This document shows positions 1 to 11,113 of a stretch of DNA of 37,559 nt, piece after piece. Each line of letters opens with the position of its first letter. Positions within the stretch are counted from its first letter, which is position 1. Under the pieces are notes generated by a model. It ran no database searches. It was given only the letters and a program-made list of their open reading frames with translations, and was not told the origin of the DNA. The translations under genes and the position numbers were made by a program. Source of the stretch: Alphaproteobacteria bacterium MarineAlpha5_Bin9 (GTDB taxonomy: Bacteria > Pseudomonadota > Alphaproteobacteria > HIMB59 > GCA-002718135); contig PTKV01000015.1 of the NCBI GenBank assembly GCA_002937895.1, positions 1-37,559 on the forward strand, read 5' to 3'.

Positions 1-75
1 GGTGTTTAGCTCAGTTGGTAGAGCATCTCGTTTACACCGAGAGGGTCGGGAGTTCGAGTCTCTCAACACCCACCA
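1..75 (+). tRNA. tRNA-Val (anticodon TAC), lacking its first base
   Basis: Cloverleaf seen directly. The 3' acceptor strand AACACCC (65-71) pairs with GGTGTT at 1-6 plus one G that must lie just before the window, so the gene is cut by a single base. The anticodon stem TCTCG/CGAGA encloses the loop TTTACAC (31-37), giving anticodon TAC at 33-35, which reads GTA valine codons. The T-arm carries TTCGAGT. Discriminator A72 is followed by an encoded CCA (73-75). In many alphaproteobacteria tRNA-Val lies between hupB and the nuo operon, which fits its neighbours here. Confidence 0.95.
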
Positions 76-82
76 TAACTGC

Positions 83-160
83 GCGGGAGTAGTTCAGTTG
101 GTTTAGAACGCCGCCCTGTCACGGCGGAGGTCGCGGGTTCGAGTCCCGTCTCTCGCGCCA
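83..160 (+). tRNA. tRNA-Asp (anticodon GTC)
   Basis: Complete cloverleaf. Acceptor GCGGGAG (83-89) pairs with CTCTCGC (150-156) with one G-T wobble. The anticodon stem CCGCC/GGCGG encloses CTGTCAC, giving anticodon GTC at 118-120 for Asp codons GAC/GAU. The T-stem GCGGG/CCCGT flanks TTCGAGT. Discriminator G157 is followed by an encoded CCA (158-160). Only seven bases separate it from tRNA-Val, so the two are probably transcribed together. Its GC content is far above the surrounding DNA, as expected for structured RNA in an AT-rich genome. Confidence 0.97.
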
Positions 161-228
161 AATATTATTGTGCTATTCCTTGAATATTCTTGTATATATA
201 TTAATTATTCAATATCGAGTTTTTATAA
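161..228 (+). promoter_or_regulatory. intergenic gap before nuoA, probable nuo promoter region
   Basis: This 68-base AT-rich spacer separates tRNA-Asp from nuoA. Several weak sigma-70-like hexamers can be placed: TTGTGC (168-173) with TGTATA (191-196) at 17-base spacing, or TTGAAT (180-185) with TTAATT (201-206) at 15. Neither is decisive in such AT-rich DNA. I see no GC-rich hairpin with a T-tract after tRNA-Asp, so read-through from the tRNA genes into nuo is also possible. Confidence 0.3.
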
Positions 229-594
229 ATGGAATATCTTCTATCTGAATATTTGCCTATTTTAATTTTCATTTTTATTGGATTTTTTATTTCTTTAGGA
301 ATGACCGTCTTTTCTTTTTTTGTTAGCGAAAAAAATCCTGATAAAGAGAAATTATCAGCTTATGAATGTGGTTTTGAAGCATTTGATGATGCAAGAGGGA
401 GATTTGACGTAAGATTTTATTTAGTTGCTATATTATTTATTATATTTGACCTAGAGGTAGCTTTTCTTTTTCCTTGGGCTATTACTTTGGGAAAAATCGG
501 ATTCTTTGGTTTTTTTTCTATGATGATTTTTCTTATAGTTTTAACAATAGGTTTTGTTTATGAATGGAATAAGGGAGCGTTAGAGTGGGAATAA
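229..594 (+). CDS. nuoA: NADH-quinone oxidoreductase subunit A
   Basis: A small membrane subunit of complex I, next to the quinone site, with about three transmembrane helices (roughly residues 9-31, 62-82 and 88-110). The family-defining loop YECGFE (45-50) with Cys47 is present; it corresponds to the conserved ND3 loop near the quinone channel. The following stretch with [15 protein letters not shown] is also typical. At 121 residues it is the usual length. It starts with ATG after the tRNA-Asp spacer and is the first gene of the nuo operon. Its end overlaps the nuoB GTG start by 10 bases, which suggests translational coupling. Confidence 0.97.
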   Translation: MEYLLSEYLPILIFIFIGFFISLGMTVFSFFVSEKNPDKEKLSAYECGFEAFDDARGRFDVRFYLVAILFIIFDLEVAFLFPWAITLGKIGFFGFFSMMIFLIVLTIGFVYEWNKGALEWE

Positions 595-1088
595 AAGAAA
601 ATAGTATTAAAGAAGATAATCAAAAAGTTTCTAAAAGTTTTATTTTAGCAAAATTTGATGATCTTCTTACTTGGGCAAGAACAGGTTCCTTATGGCCAAT
701 GACTTTTGGCTTAGCTTGTTGTGGAGTAGAAATGATGCACTCTTATATGAGTAGATATGATCTTGATAGATATGGTGTAATACCTAGAGCTAGCCCAAGA
801 CAATCTGATGTTATGATAGTAGCTGGAACATTAACAAACAAAATGGCCCCAGCTTTAAGAAAGGTTTATGATCAAATGCCAGAACCTAGGTGGGTAATTT
901 CGATGGGTTCTTGTGCTAATGGAGGAGGATATTACCACTATTCTTATTCGGTAGTTAGAGGTTGTGATAGAATAGTTCCTGTAGACATTTATGTTCCTGG
1001 TTGTCCACCAACGGCTGAAGCATTAGTATATGGTATTCTTCAGTTACAAAAAAAAATAAAACGATTTAATAAACATAAACAATTATAA
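585..1088 (+). CDS. nuoB: NADH-quinone oxidoreductase subunit B (N2 cluster)
   Basis: Peripheral-arm subunit that carries the terminal 4Fe-4S cluster N2, which passes electrons to quinone. All four expected ligands are visible: the adjacent pair Cys45-Cys46 in LACCGVEMM, Cys110 in GSCANGGG and Cys140 in VPGCPP. At 167 residues it is slightly short but full for the family. The start is GTG inside the end of nuoA; no ATG near it would give the same N-terminus. The stop overlaps the nuoC start by one base (TAATG). Confidence 0.97.
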   Translation: MGIKENSIKEDNQKVSKSFILAKFDDLLTWARTGSLWPMTFGLACCGVEMMHSYMSRYDLDRYGVIPRASPRQSDVMIVAGTLTNKMAPALRKVYDQMPEPRWVISMGSCANGGGYYHYSYSVVRGCDRIVPVDIYVPGCPPTAEALVYGILQLQKKIKRFNKHKQL

Positions 1089-1705
1089 TGATTTCAATTG
1101 AAAGCTTTAAAAAAAATCTTTCAAATGATTTTATTGATAAATTAAAAATATATAAAAACAGTAATTATATTGGATTAAATTTTGAATCAAAATTATTAAA
1201 AAAAATAATTTTAGAATTAAAAGCAAATGAAAAACTTAAATTTAATCAATTAATTGATTTAACAGCTGTTGATTTCCCATCAAGAGAAAAAAGATTCGAT
1301 ATTATATATTTGTTGTTAAGTTTAAAATTAAATACAAGAGTTCTTTTAAGAATTTCAATCAATGAAAATGAAAATGTAGATTCTCTTTATGACATTTTCC
1401 AATCTTCAAATTGGTATGAAAGAGAATGTTATGACTTATTTGGAATTCAATTTAATGGCCACCCTGATCTAAGAAGAATTATGACAGATTATAATTTTGA
1501 AGGATTTCCGCTGAGAAAAGATTTTCCTTTAACTGGTCATAATGAGGTTAGATATGATCATTTAGAGGAAAAAATTGTATATGAGCCTGTGGATCTTACA
1601 CAAGAATATAGAGATTTTGACAATATTAGTCCGTGGTCAGGAATTACAAATGAATTAAAGGGAGATGAAAAATTTATTGAGGATGATGTAGATGAAGGAA
1701 ATTGA
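1088..1705 (+). CDS. nuoC: NADH-quinone oxidoreductase subunit C
   Basis: 30-kDa-type subunit of the complex I connecting module. The family signature is clear: [10 protein letters not shown] (111-120), HPDLRR (125-130) and [10 protein letters not shown] (139-148). It is a separate 205-residue protein, not a NuoCD fusion as in Escherichia coli; the separate form is usual in alphaproteobacteria and mitochondria. It begins one base inside the nuoB stop and overlaps nuoD by 14 bases, so coupled translation of C and D is likely. Confidence 0.96.
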   Translation: MISIESFKKNLSNDFIDKLKIYKNSNYIGLNFESKLLKKIILELKANEKLKFNQLIDLTAVDFPSREKRFDIIYLLLSLKLNTRVLLRISINENENVDSLYDIFQSSNWYERECYDLFGIQFNGHPDLRRIMTDYNFEGFPLRKDFPLTGHNEVRYDHLEEKIVYEPVDLTQEYRDFDNISPWSGITNELKGDEKFIEDDVDEGN

Positions 1706-2870
1706 AATTAATTCAACTACTCTCAATTTTGGTCCCCAACATCCAGCAGCTCACGGAGTTTTGAGACTTGTGGTTGAACTTGATGGTGAAGTTGTAAAAA
1801 GAGCGGAACCTCATATAGGTTTATTACATAGAGGAACTGAAAAATTAATAGAACATAAAACTTATTTACAGGCAATTCCGTATTTTGATAGATTGGATTA
1901 TGTTTCTCCTATGTGCCAAGAGCATGCTTTTGCATTAGCAACTGAAAAACTTTTAAATATAGAAGTACCAAAAAGAGCTAAGTATATAAGAGTTATTTTT
2001 GCTGAAATAACAAGAATATTAAACCATTTACTTAATATACCCGCTTATGCCGCGGATATTGGAGCAGTAACTCCATTTTTATGGTGTTTTGAAGAAAGAG
2101 AAAAATTATTAGAGTTTCATGAATCTGTTTCTGGAGCAAGATTTCATGCTGCATATTTTAGACCAGGAGGAGTTCATCAAGATATGCCAAAAGGTATGGA
2201 AGAAAAACTAGATGAGCATGTTTCGACTTTACCAAAATTTTTTGATGATCTTGAAGAATTATTAACTAACAATAGAATTTTAAGACAACGCTCTGTAGAT
2301 ATAGGAGTTATTTCACCAGGAGAAGCAATAGAATGGGGTTGTTCTGGCCCAATACTTAGAAGCGCAGGTTTACCATGGGATTTAAGAAGATCTCAACCAT
2401 ATGATGCTTATGATGAAATTGATTTTGATGTTCCCATTGGAAAAAAAGGGGATTGTTTTGATAGATATTTAATTAGAATTGAAGAAATGCGAGAAAGTGT
2501 AAAAATAATTAAACAATGTTTAGAAAAAATTCAACCGGGAGAAATTTCAATTGTTGATAATAAAATTACTCCTCCAAAAAGAAAAGATATGAAAAAATCA
2601 ATGGAGTCTCTTATTCATCATTTCAAATTATTTACAGAAGGTTATAGAGTTCCAATAGGAGAAACATATTTTGCAGTTGAGGCACCAAAGGGAGAATTTG
2701 GTGTTTTTTTAATATCAGATGGTACAAGTAAACCATATAGATGCAAAATAAGAGCACCTGGCTTTGCACATTTACAAGCATTGAATCATATGTCTAGAGG
2801 TCATCTAATGGCTGATATTCCTGCCATTTTAGGGAGTTTGGATATTGTTTTTGGTGAAGTAGATAGATGA
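1692..2870 (+). CDS. nuoD: NADH-quinone oxidoreductase subunit D
   Basis: 49-kDa-type subunit related to the large subunit of NiFe hydrogenases; with NuoB it forms the quinone reduction site. The N-terminal loop GPQHPAAHG (14-22), with His17 and His21, is the conserved quinone-site hairpin, and the C-terminus ends in DIVFGEVDR as the family does. At 392 residues it is full length. ATG lies 14 bases upstream of the nuoC stop; the overlap with nuoE is the four-base ATGA type. No truncation or odd residues seen. Confidence 0.97.
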   Translation: MKEIEINSTTLNFGPQHPAAHGVLRLVVELDGEVVKRAEPHIGLLHRGTEKLIEHKTYLQAIPYFDRLDYVSPMCQEHAFALATEKLLNIEVPKRAKYIRVIFAEITRILNHLLNIPAYAADIGAVTPFLWCFEEREKLLEFHESVSGARFHAAYFRPGGVHQDMPKGMEEKLDEHVSTLPKFFDDLEELLTNNRILRQRSVDIGVISPGEAIEWGCSGPILRSAGLPWDLRRSQPYDAYDEIDFDVPIGKKGDCFDRYLIRIEEMRESVKIIKQCLEKIQPGEISIVDNKITPPKRKDMKKSMESLIHHFKLFTEGYRVPIGETYFAVEAPKGEFGVFLISDGTSKPYRCKIRAPGFAHLQALNHMSRGHLMADIPAILGSLDIVFGEVDR

Positions 2871-3454
2871 AGCACCCAGGATTAATTAATTCAATAAAAG
2901 AACATTCAATTTTTGAATGGTCCAAGAAAAATATAAATATTATTAACAAAATACTAAAAAAATATCCTTCTGAAAGAAAACAAAGTGCTGTTTTGCCTCT
3001 TTTGGATATTGCTCAGCGACAAAATAGAGGGTGGTTGTCTAAAAGTGCAATTGAAAAAGTTGCTTTTACACTTAGTATGCCAATAATAAGAGTAACTGAG
3101 GTAGCTACATTTTATTCAATGTTTAATCTTAGACCAATAGGAAAAAATTTTATTCAAATTTGTAGAACAACACCCTGTTGGTTAAGAGGAAGTAAAAAAT
3201 TATTAGAGGTAGCAAAAAATGAAACAGGTTGCGCTTTAGGAGAAACATCAAAAGATAATTTGTTTACTTTAGTTGAAGTTGAGTGCTTAGGAGCTTGTTG
3301 TAACGCTCCCATGGTTCAAATAAATGATAATTTTTATGAAGATTTAGATGAAAAAATTTTTTCAAATATTCTTCAAAAATTAAAAAAAAATATAAAAGTG
3401 AATCCAGGATCACAAATTGGTAGAAATGCCTCCGAGCCATTTGAAGGTAAATAA
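2867..3454 (+). CDS. nuoE: NADH-quinone oxidoreductase subunit E (N1a cluster)
   Basis: 24-kDa-type thioredoxin-fold subunit of the NADH-oxidising module, carrying the 2Fe-2S cluster N1a. The four ligands are Cys99 and Cys104 (CRTTPC), then Cys140 and Cys144 (ECLGACC). It is 195 residues. The C-terminal tail has [11 protein letters not shown], matching a GRxxSEP-type tail found in alphaproteobacterial NuoE, so the 3' end is genuine and not a read-through. It starts in an ATGA overlap with nuoD. Confidence 0.96.
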   Translation: MKHPGLINSIKEHSIFEWSKKNINIINKILKKYPSERKQSAVLPLLDIAQRQNRGWLSKSAIEKVAFTLSMPIIRVTEVATFYSMFNLRPIGKNFIQICRTTPCWLRGSKKLLEVAKNETGCALGETSKDNLFTLVEVECLGACCNAPMVQINDNFYEDLDEKIFSNILQKLKKNIKVNPGSQIGRNASEPFEGK

Positions 3455-3455
3455 T

Positions 3456-4736
3456 ATGCTTAAAGAAAATGACAAAATTTTTCTAAATCTTAATGGAAAT
3501 CATAAATGGAATCTTGAAGGAGCATTATCGAGGGGTATTTGGTCTAACACTAATGAACTTATTAAAATCGGTAGTAAATCAATAATAGAAATAATTCAAA
3601 AAAGTGAGCTAAGAGGAAGAGGTGGCGCAGGTTTTCCTACTGGACTTAAGTGGTCATTTATGCCTAAGATATCAGACAAGCCTCATTATTTAATTATTAA
3701 TGCAGATGAATCAGAACCTGGTACTTGCAAAGATAGAGAAATTTTAAGAAATGATCCTCATCTTCTTCTCGAAGGTTGTTTAATAGCTGGATATGCCATG
3801 AATTGTAAAACTTGTTATATCTATATTAGGGGTGAATATTATAATGAAGGTGTAAATTTACAATTAGCTATTGATGAGGCGTATGAAAAAGGTTTTTTAG
3901 GAAAAAATTCTTGCAATTCAGGTTGGGATTTTGATGTTTATGTTCATAGAGGCGCAGGAGCATATATTTGCGGTGAAGAAACTGCTTTGCTTGAGAGCTT
4001 GGAGGGAAAAAAAGGACAGCCAAGACTTAAACCACCTTTTCCAGCTGGAGTAGGATTATATGGATGTCCTACAACAATAAATAATGTTGAAACTATTGCA
4101 GTAACACCAACTATTTTAAGAAGAGGCCCCGAATGGTTTGCCAGTTTAGGAACTAAAAAAAATACTGGAACAAAAATTTTTAGTATTTCTGGCCATGTTA
4201 ATAAGCCATGTAATGTAGAAGAAGAAATGGGAATATCACTAAGAGATTTAATTGAAACACATGCTGGCGGTGTTATTGGAGGTTGGCAAAATCTTTTAGC
4301 AGTGATTCCTGGAGGGGCAAGTGTTCCATTAATACCAAAATCAGTTTGTGATAATATAAATATGGATTTTGACAGTCTACAAAAAGTAAATAGCGGTTTA
4401 GGCACTGCTGCAGTAATTGTAATGAATAAATCAACAGATATAGTAGAAGCTATATCAAGATTATCATATTTTTATATGCATGAAAGTTGTGGTCAATGCA
4501 CTCCTTGTAGAGAAGGAACAGGATGGATTTATAGAATGATGGAAAAAATGGTAAAGGGTTCTGCTAAAATCTCTGATATAGATAAATTATTAGAAGTTAC
4601 AAAACAGGTTGAAGGTCATACTATATGTGCTTTTGGCGATGCAGCGGCATGGCCTGTTCAAGGTTTAATCAGGCATTTTAAACCAGAAGTTGAAAAAAGA
4701 ATTTTAGAATACAATAAGCATAAAGGAGCAGCCTAA
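3456..4736 (+). CDS. nuoF: NADH-quinone oxidoreductase subunit F (NADH/FMN site, N3)
   Basis: 51-kDa-type catalytic subunit that oxidises NADH through FMN. Seen: the nucleotide-binding glycine loop [14 protein letters not shown] (53-66), [15 protein letters not shown] (166-180), and the 4Fe-4S N3 ligands Cys345, Cys348, Cys351 ([13 protein letters not shown]) and Cys391. I chose ATG at 3456, giving 426 residues, instead of an in-frame TTG at 3417: the extra 13 residues lie wholly within nuoE, and a good Shine-Dalgarno GAAGG (3443-3447) is spaced correctly for 3456. Ends in a TAATG overlap with nuoG. Confidence 0.96.
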   Translation: MLKENDKIFLNLNGNHKWNLEGALSRGIWSNTNELIKIGSKSIIEIIQKSELRGRGGAGFPTGLKWSFMPKISDKPHYLIINADESEPGTCKDREILRNDPHLLLEGCLIAGYAMNCKTCYIYIRGEYYNEGVNLQLAIDEAYEKGFLGKNSCNSGWDFDVYVHRGAGAYICGEETALLESLEGKKGQPRLKPPFPAGVGLYGCPTTINNVETIAVTPTILRRGPEWFASLGTKKNTGTKIFSISGHVNKPCNVEEEMGISLRDLIETHAGGVIGGWQNLLAVIPGGASVPLIPKSVCDNINMDFDSLQKVNSGLGTAAVIVMNKSTDIVEAISRLSYFYMHESCGQCTPCREGTGWIYRMMEKMVKGSAKISDIDKLLEVTKQVEGHTICAFGDAAAWPVQGLIRHFKPEVEKRILEYNKHKGAA

Positions 4737-6778
4737 TGCCTAAAATTTTAATAGATAATAATGAAATAGAATTTAAAAGTGGCATGACAGTTCTACAAGC
4801 TTGTGAAATTGCTGGCAAAGAAATACCTAGGTTTTGTTATCATGATAGATTGTCTATAGCTGGAAATTGTAGAATGTGTTTAGTTGAAATAGAAAAATCC
4901 ACTAAACCAATTGCTTCTTGTGCGATGCCAGCTCAAGAGGGAATGAAGATTAAAACAAATTCTGAATTAATTAAAAAAGCTAGACAAGGTGTTATGGAAT
5001 TTCTTTTAATAAATCATCCTTTAGATTGTCCAATTTGTGATCAAGGAGGAGAATGTGATCTTCAAGATCAGGCTCTTTATTACGGTTTAGATAAATCAAG
5101 ATTTGAAGAAAATAAACGAGCAGTTACTAATAAGTATATGGGACCACTAGTAAGTACTATAATGACCAGATGCATTCATTGCACTAGATGTGTTAGATTT
5201 GCTTCTGAAGTTGCTGGAGTAGATGATTTAGGAATGTTGGGAAGAGGTGAAAATGTTGAAATAACTACTTTTCTAGAAAAGACTATAAAATCAGAACTTT
5301 CAGGCAATGTTATTGATTTGTGTCCAGTAGGAGCGCTAACTAGTAAACCTTATGCATTTCAAGCTAGACCTTGGGAACTTAAGAAAACTGAAACTATTGA
5401 TGTATTTGATGCAATGGGATCGAGTATAAGAATAGACTCTAAAGGAAAAACTGTTTACAGAGTTCTGCCAAGATTAAATGAAAGTATAAATGAAGAATGG
5501 ATTAATGATAAATCTAGATTTTCATTTGATGGTTTATCTAGACAAAGAATTGATGTTCCTTATATAAAGAAACATGGTAAACTTATTGAAACTTCTTGGG
5601 ATGAAGCAATAAGAACAATAATTTTTGAATTAAATAATAGATCTACAAATTATACTACAGCTATAAGTGGCAAATTTACTGATGTTGAAACACTTTATTC
5701 TTCAAAAAAATTTTTGAATTCTTTAAATTCAAATTTTTATGATTGTAGATTTGATAATACTCAATTAAAAATTAATAAAAGAGAAAGTTATTTATACAAT
5801 ACCTCTATATCAAAAACTGATTTAGCAGATACAATTTTAATAATTGGATCTAACCCTAAGTGGGAAGCTAGTGTTCTGAATTCTAGAATTAGAAAAGCTT
5901 ATTTAAATAATGATTGTAAAATAGGTTTAATTGGAAAAAAAATTGATTTAACATATAAATATACACATCTTTCAGATACTTTAGATTACTTAAATTCTAT
6001 TTTAGATGGGAGTAGTCCTTTTTGTAATTTATTAAAAAAAGCTTCGAGACCAATGATAATTATTGGTAATAGTGCTATAGATTATGAAAATGGAGAAGAT
6101 ATTCTAGATGTATGCTCATTAATTTCAAAGAAATATAATTTAATTAAGAATGATTGGAATGGATTTAATGTTCTGCAGCAAGATATATCAAGAGTTGGAG
6201 CTTTAGATATAGGTTTTTATAATAATAAGTTTTCAAAAAATTTTGACAAAAATTTATCTCAACATCTTTCTGCTCATAGACCATTGGTTTTTTTGTTAAA
6301 TCAAGATGAAATTCAAAAAGATATATTTAAAGATAGCTTTGTTGTGTATCTTGGACATCATGGTGAGGCATCAGCAGAATTTGCAGATATATTATTACCA
6401 GTACCGGCTTATACAGAAAAAAGTTCAACTTTTGTAAATATGGAAGGAAGGGTCATGCAATCGAATGCATGCTATTCGCCTATAGGAGAAGCAAAAGAAG
6501 AGTGGAAAATTTTTAGAGCACTTACTGAATTTTTTGGAAAAAAATTAAATTTTAATAATTTAACAGAACTAAGATTAGAGTTATGTAATGAAAATAAAAT
6601 TTTTAAAGAATTAAATGTTCTTCCAAACATAAATTCTTTAGATTTTGGTAATAAGAAATTGATATTAAAAAGATCTTTTGAATACAATATTAAAAATTTT
6701 TATATGAATGATATAATAAGTAGATCCTCTATCAATATGGCTAATTGTTCTAAAGAAATTTTAAATCAGGTTGAGTGA
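4736..6778 (+). CDS. nuoG: NADH-quinone oxidoreductase subunit G (N1b, N4, N5)
   Basis: 75-kDa-type iron-sulfur subunit linking NuoE/F to the rest of the peripheral arm. The N-terminal ferredoxin domain has 2Fe-2S ligands Cys34, Cys45, Cys48 and Cys62. N5 ligands are His94, Cys98, Cys101 and Cys107; N4 ligands are Cys146, Cys149, Cys152 and Cys196. The C-terminal two thirds are a degenerate molybdopterin-oxidoreductase-like domain, less conserved, as is normal. I see no Cys set for the extra N7 cluster found in some NuoG proteins. 680 residues is a usual length. Confidence 0.96.
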   Translation: MPKILIDNNEIEFKSGMTVLQACEIAGKEIPRFCYHDRLSIAGNCRMCLVEIEKSTKPIASCAMPAQEGMKIKTNSELIKKARQGVMEFLLINHPLDCPICDQGGECDLQDQALYYGLDKSRFEENKRAVTNKYMGPLVSTIMTRCIHCTRCVRFASEVAGVDDLGMLGRGENVEITTFLEKTIKSELSGNVIDLCPVGALTSKPYAFQARPWELKKTETIDVFDAMGSSIRIDSKGKTVYRVLPRLNESINEEWINDKSRFSFDGLSRQRIDVPYIKKHGKLIETSWDEAIRTIIFELNNRSTNYTTAISGKFTDVETLYSSKKFLNSLNSNFYDCRFDNTQLKINKRESYLYNTSISKTDLADTILIIGSNPKWEASVLNSRIRKAYLNNDCKIGLIGKKIDLTYKYTHLSDTLDYLNSILDGSSPFCNLLKKASRPMIIIGNSAIDYENGEDILDVCSLISKKYNLIKNDWNGFNVLQQDISRVGALDIGFYNNKFSKNFDKNLSQHLSAHRPLVFLLNQDEIQKDIFKDSFVVYLGHHGEASAEFADILLPVPAYTEKSSTFVNMEGRVMQSNACYSPIGEAKEEWKIFRALTEFFGKKLNFNNLTELRLELCNENKIFKELNVLPNINSLDFGNKKLILKRSFEYNIKNFYMNDIISRSSINMANCSKEILNQVE

Positions 6779-7794
6779 TGCTAAAAAATTTATATCTTAA
6801 TGAATATTTGTTTAACCTTCTTGTTATCTTAGCACAAATTTTTTCTGTTATAGTCCCAGTTTTCATTTCTGTAGCTTTCCTTATTTATGCTGAAAGAAAA
6901 GTTTTGGGGGCAATACAGTTAAGAAAAGGACCTAATGTCGTAGGTCCTTTCGGACTCTTACAGAGTTTTGCTGATGCTCTAAAACTTTTAACAAAAGAAA
7001 ATATTATTCCAACAGGATCTAATAAAATTATTTTTTTGTTAGCTCCTATTTTGACTGTTACCCTTAGTTTAGCTGGATGGGCTGTAATTCCTTTTGCTCC
7101 AGGGTTAGTAATTTCAAACATTAATGTTGGAATTTTATATTTGTTTGCAATTTCATCTTTGTCTGTTTATGGAATAATTTTAGCTGGATGGGCAAGTAAT
7201 TCTAAATATCCATTTTTAGGAGCTTTAAGATCAGCTGCGCAAATGGTTTCTTATGAAGTATCAATAGGTTTTGTTATCATTACAGTTTTACTTTGCGTTG
7301 GTTCATTAAATTTATCAAAAATTGTTGAAGCTCAAAAAACAGTTTGGTTTGCAATCCCTTTACTTCCAATGTTTATAATTTTTTTTATATCTGCTTTAGC
7401 AGAAACTAATAGATTGCCTTTTGATTTACCTGAAGATGAGGCTACTTTGGTTGCTGGATTTACAACTGAATACTCGTCCGCATCTTTTATGCTGTTTTTT
7501 TTAGGTGAATATGCAAGTATGATTCTTATGAGTGCATTAACAACGATTTTATTTCTAGGAGGTTGGTTACCTCTATTTGATATTTTTCCTTTTAATATTA
7601 TACCAGGAGTAATATGGTTTATATTGAAAATATTATTTATACTCTTTTTATTTCTATGGGTAAGAGGCACTTTCCCTAGATACAGATATGATCAATTAAT
7701 GAGATTAGGATGGAAAGTCTTTTTACCAATTTCTCTTTTTTGGGTAGTAATTACATCATCTTTTCTATTATTTTTTGATTTGATTCCCGAATAA
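6778..7794 (+). CDS. nuoH: NADH-quinone oxidoreductase subunit H
   Basis: ND1-type membrane subunit that joins the peripheral arm to the membrane arm and lines the quinone channel. It is hydrophobic, with about eight membrane helices. Family motifs are seen: [32 protein letters not shown] and [19 protein letters not shown], whose acidic residues line the charged channel. Two starts are possible: GTG at 6775 and ATG at 6778. I prefer ATG, which overlaps the nuoG stop as TGATG and gives 338 residues. The codons differ by only one residue, so the choice does not affect function. Confidence 0.96.
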   Translation: MLKNLYLNEYLFNLLVILAQIFSVIVPVFISVAFLIYAERKVLGAIQLRKGPNVVGPFGLLQSFADALKLLTKENIIPTGSNKIIFLLAPILTVTLSLAGWAVIPFAPGLVISNINVGILYLFAISSLSVYGIILAGWASNSKYPFLGALRSAAQMVSYEVSIGFVIITVLLCVGSLNLSKIVEAQKTVWFAIPLLPMFIIFFISALAETNRLPFDLPEDEATLVAGFTTEYSSASFMLFFLGEYASMILMSALTTILFLGGWLPLFDIFPFNIIPGVIWFILKILFILFLFLWVRGTFPRYRYDQLMRLGWKVFLPISLFWVVITSSFLLFFDLIPE

Positions 7795-7797
7795 TTT

Positions 7798-8280
7798 ATG
7801 TTTGTAAATTTTCTTAAATCTTTATTTTTATTTGAATTATTCAAAGGTTTTTACTTAACCTTTAAATATATGTTTAAATCAAAAGTTACTATCGATTATC
7901 CTCATCAAAAAGGCCCTTTAAGTCCAAGATTTAGAGGTGAACATGCCTTGAGGAGATATCCAAATGGAGAAGAAAGATGTATAGCGTGTAAACTTTGTGA
8001 AGTTGTTTGTCCAGCCCAAGCAATTACAATAGAATCAGAACCTAGGGCAGATGGCAGCAGAAGAACTACACGTTATGATATAGATATGTGTAAATGTATA
8101 TATTGTGGATTGTGTGAAGAGTCTTGTCCAGTTGATGCAATTGTAGAAGGTCCTAATTTTGAATTTGCAACAGAAACAAGAGAAGAATTAATTTATACTA
8201 AAGAAAAATTACTTTCAAATGGTGAAAGATGGGAACAGGAGATCGAGCAAAACTTAAGATTAAACAATCCATATAGATAA
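7798..8280 (+). CDS. nuoI: NADH-quinone oxidoreductase subunit I (N6a, N6b)
   Basis: Ferredoxin-like TYKY subunit with two 4Fe-4S clusters between NuoG and NuoB. The two Cys sets are complete: Cys61, Cys64, Cys67 in CIACKLC with Cys110, and Cys100, Cys103, Cys106 in CIYCGLC with Cys71. The N-terminal amphipathic segment (about 1-25) rests on the membrane in this family. It is 160 residues, typical of alphaproteobacteria. It starts three bases after nuoH and ends three bases before nuoJ. Confidence 0.97.
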   Translation: MFVNFLKSLFLFELFKGFYLTFKYMFKSKVTIDYPHQKGPLSPRFRGEHALRRYPNGEERCIACKLCEVVCPAQAITIESEPRADGSRRTTRYDIDMCKCIYCGLCEESCPVDAIVEGPNFEFATETREELIYTKEKLLSNGERWEQEIEQNLRLNNPYR

Positions 8281-8283
8281 ATA

Positions 8284-8898
8284 ATGACAATTTATTCAAT
8301 AATATTTTATTTTTTCTCAACTGTAGCAGTACTTTCAGCTTTGATGGTTATTAGCTCCAAAAATCCAGTTCATTCAGTCATGTTTTTAATTTTAAGTTTT
8401 GTTAATGCCTCTGGTTTATTTATTTTATTAGGCGCAGAGTTTTTAGCCATGTTACTTATTGTTGTTTATGTTGGTGCTGTAGCTGTATTATTTTTATTCG
8501 TCGTTATGATGCTTGATATTAATTTTGTTAAATTAAGACATGGTTTTCTTCAATATTTACCTATCGGATTAATTCTCGGTTTAGTGCTTTTGTTTGAGTT
8601 AATAATAATTTTTTTTACCAACAAATTTATTAATGAATCAAATATAAATAAAATTATATCTACTGAAAGTGAATTTGAAAATACAAAAAATATTGGTTTA
8701 GTATTATATACTGATTATTTTTATGTTTTTCAGATATCAGGTTTAATTTTGCTTGTAGCTATGATTGGATCTATAGTTCTTACTCTTAGAGATAGAAAAG
8801 GTGTAAAAAAGCAATCAATTTATATACAAGTGACTTCTGATTCTAGTAAAGCAATTGAAAAAAAGAAAATAAAATTAAAAGAAGGTTTAGATGTTTAA
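8284..8898 (+). CDS. nuoJ: NADH-quinone oxidoreductase subunit J
   Basis: ND6-type membrane subunit with about five helices. The conserved core around residues 50-80 has [20 protein letters not shown], which includes the pi-bulge-containing helix 3 characteristic of the family. At 204 residues, it has a lysine-rich cytoplasmic tail. Its end overlaps nuoK by eight bases, suggesting coupled synthesis of the J-K pair. Confidence 0.95.
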   Translation: MTIYSIIFYFFSTVAVLSALMVISSKNPVHSVMFLILSFVNASGLFILLGAEFLAMLLIVVYVGAVAVLFLFVVMMLDINFVKLRHGFLQYLPIGLILGLVLLFELIIIFFTNKFINESNINKIISTESEFENTKNIGLVLYTDYFYVFQISGLILLVAMIGSIVLTLRDRKGVKKQSIYIQVTSDSSKAIEKKKIKLKEGLDV

Positions 8899-9202
8899 TA
8901 TAACGCTGGAACATTTTTTAGTTTTAGGTGCTATTTTATTTACAATTGGTTTATTAGGAATTTTTTTGAATAAAAAAAATTTAATAGTTATTTTGATGTC
9001 AATTGAATTAATATTATTATCTGTAAATATTAATTTTATTTCTTTTTCAGTTTATCTAAATGATATATCTGGGCAAATCTTCGCAATGCTTACTTTAACA
9101 GTAGCTGCTGCTGAGGCAGCTATAGGTTTAGCTATTTTAGTAGTATTTTTTAGAAATCAGGCATCTATTGCTGTTGAAGATATAAAAAATTTAAGGGGAT
9201 GA
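8891..9202 (+). CDS. nuoK: NADH-quinone oxidoreductase subunit K
   Basis: ND4L-type subunit with three helices in 103 residues. The two membrane-buried glutamates needed for proton transfer are visible: Glu39 in LMSIELILL and Glu75 in [10 protein letters not shown], equivalent to Glu36 and Glu72 of E. coli NuoK. The helix 2 sequence [11 protein letters not shown] is typical. It starts with ATG inside nuoJ and ends in an ATGA overlap with nuoL. Confidence 0.97.
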   Translation: MFNITLEHFLVLGAILFTIGLLGIFLNKKNLIVILMSIELILLSVNINFISFSVYLNDISGQIFAMLTLTVAAAEAAIGLAILVVFFRNQASIAVEDIKNLRG

Positions 9203-11112
9203 ATTTGATTTACGCTATAGTTTTTTTACCACTAATCAGTTTCTTTTATTGTATTTTTTTTGGAAGAATCTTTAATAAGAATACTTCATTTTATTTAAGT
9301 AGTTTTTTATTAATTGTCTCAGCTTTTTTTTCTTGGATTGTTCTATTTAATGCTTTAGATAATTATGAAATTCAAAAATACTATTTATTTGAATGGATCA
9401 CTTCAGAAAATTTTAACTCCAATTGGAGTTTTAGAGTTGATACTTTAACAATTGTTATGATGTTTTTAATATCAAATGTATCTGCGTGCGTTCATGTCTA
9501 TTCAATAGAATATATGTCGAATGATAAATCTTCATCAAGGTTTATGGCTTATTTAAGTTTATTTACATTCTTTATGTTATTTTTAGTAACAAGTGATAAT
9601 TTATTGCAATTGTTTTTTGGATGGGAAGGCGTAGGCCTCACTTCATATTTGTTAATTGGATTCTGGAATTACAAAGAAAGTGCGAATAAAGCTGCTATAA
9701 AAGCTTTTATAGTTAATAGAATTGGAGATTTTGCATTTTTAATAGGCATAGTTGGAGTTTTTTATTTATTTAACTCAATATATTTTGATGATATTTTCGA
9801 TATTAATTCAAATATAACAAAATATAATATTAATTTTTTTGGAATAAATTTATCATCAATAGATTTTATTTGCCTACTTTTATTTATTGGAGCTATGGGT
9901 AAGTCAGCACAATTAGGGCTTCATACATGGTTACCAGATGCAATGGAAGGACCTACTCCTGTTTCGGCATTAATTCATGCTGCAACAATGGTTACAGCTG
10001 GTGTTTTTCTTGTAGTAAGAATGAGTCCTATTTTTGAATATGCAAATTTTACAAATATGTTTATTACGCTTATAGGGTCTTCTACTGCTATATTTGCCGC
10101 ATCCATTGCTATCACACAAAATGATATAAAAAGAGTTATAGCTTATTCCACTTGTAGTCAGCTCGGTTATATGTTTTGTGCTGCAGGCTTAGGGGCTTAT
10201 AACATAGCTATCTTTCATTTGATAACTCATGGCTTCTTTAAAGCTTTATTGTTTCTATGTGCCGGATCAGTAATTCATTCGCTAAATAATCAGCAAGATA
10301 TGAGAAAAATGGGAGGTATTGCAAAAAAAATTCCCATCACAACATCTTTGATGTGGATTGGATCTATGGCAATTATAGGTTTCCCATTTTTTTCAGGTTA
10401 TTATTCAAAAGAAAGTATCTTAGAAATAGCATACTATAATAACAGTTCATTAGGGTTTTTCTCATATTATATTGGAATAATAACTGCTTTTTTAACCGCA
10501 TTTTATTCATGGAGACTTCTATTAATGACATTTCATGGAAAGACAAATTTATCTAATGAACAATTTAAATTGGTTCACGAATCACCATTGATCATGATTT
10601 TACCTTTAATTTTTTTAGCAGCCGGTTCCATTTTTTGTGGTTTTCTTCTTTATGATTATTTTGTTGGCTATAAAAATATATTGTTTTGGAACGAATCAAT
10701 TTCATTATCAGATGAGAAAGTTCAACATTTACCAACTTTTCAAAATTTATTTGTAAAAACTTTTGTATCTTTAGGAATCATTATAGCTACATTTTTCTAT
10801 TTCTATAATAAAAATTTGCCTAATTTATTCTCTAAAAATTTTAGTATATTTTATAAAATATTATATAATAAATGGTATATAGATGATATTTATAGTTACA
10901 TATTTATAAAACCAACTTTTTATATTTCTAATATCTTATTTGTCAAAGGTGACCAAAAAACAATTGATACCATTGGACCCAATGGTATTTCAAAAATGAT
11001 TAAAATATTTTCAAAGTTTTTGAGTTATTTTCAATCAGGCTTTATTTATCATTATGCTTTTTCAATGTTTATTGGCTTAATTCTTATTTTATCTTGGTTT
11101 ATGTTTTTTTAA
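9199..11112 (+). CDS. nuoL: NADH-quinone oxidoreductase subunit L (proton pump)
   Basis: Distal antiporter-like subunit, 637 residues, with many membrane helices and the long lateral helix near the C-terminus expected of this subunit. The pumping residues are present: Glu143 in [13 protein letters not shown] and Lys235 in [19 protein letters not shown]. The sequence [16 protein letters not shown], a family hallmark, follows. The overlap with nuoK is ATGA. The intact K and E residues indicate an active proton pump. Confidence 0.97.
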   Translation: MNLIYAIVFLPLISFFYCIFFGRIFNKNTSFYLSSFLLIVSAFFSWIVLFNALDNYEIQKYYLFEWITSENFNSNWSFRVDTLTIVMMFLISNVSACVHVYSIEYMSNDKSSSRFMAYLSLFTFFMLFLVTSDNLLQLFFGWEGVGLTSYLLIGFWNYKESANKAAIKAFIVNRIGDFAFLIGIVGVFYLFNSIYFDDIFDINSNITKYNINFFGINLSSIDFICLLLFIGAMGKSAQLGLHTWLPDAMEGPTPVSALIHAATMVTAGVFLVVRMSPIFEYANFTNMFITLIGSSTAIFAASIAITQNDIKRVIAYSTCSQLGYMFCAAGLGAYNIAIFHLITHGFFKALLFLCAGSVIHSLNNQQDMRKMGGIAKKIPITTSLMWIGSMAIIGFPFFSGYYSKESILEIAYYNNSSLGFFSYYIGIITAFLTAFYSWRLLLMTFHGKTNLSNEQFKLVHESPLIMILPLIFLAAGSIFCGFLLYDYFVGYKNILFWNESISLSDEKVQHLPTFQNLFVKTFVSLGIIIATFFYFYNKNLPNLFSKNFSIFYKILYNKWYIDDIYSYIFIKPTFYISNILFVKGDQKTIDTIGPNGISKMIKIFSKFLSYFQSGFIYHYAFSMFIGLILILSWFMFF

Positions 11113-11113
11113 T

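Noticed and set aside
3417-3455. Upstream TTG start for nuoF giving 13 extra residues
   Set aside because: The extension lies wholly within the conserved end of nuoE; ATG at 3456 has a good GAAGG ribosome binding site and gives the normal N-terminus.
3944-4405. 153-residue open frame on the minus strand inside nuoF
   Set aside because: It lies antisense to a strongly conserved gene and its translation shows no recognisable domain; it is a shadow frame.
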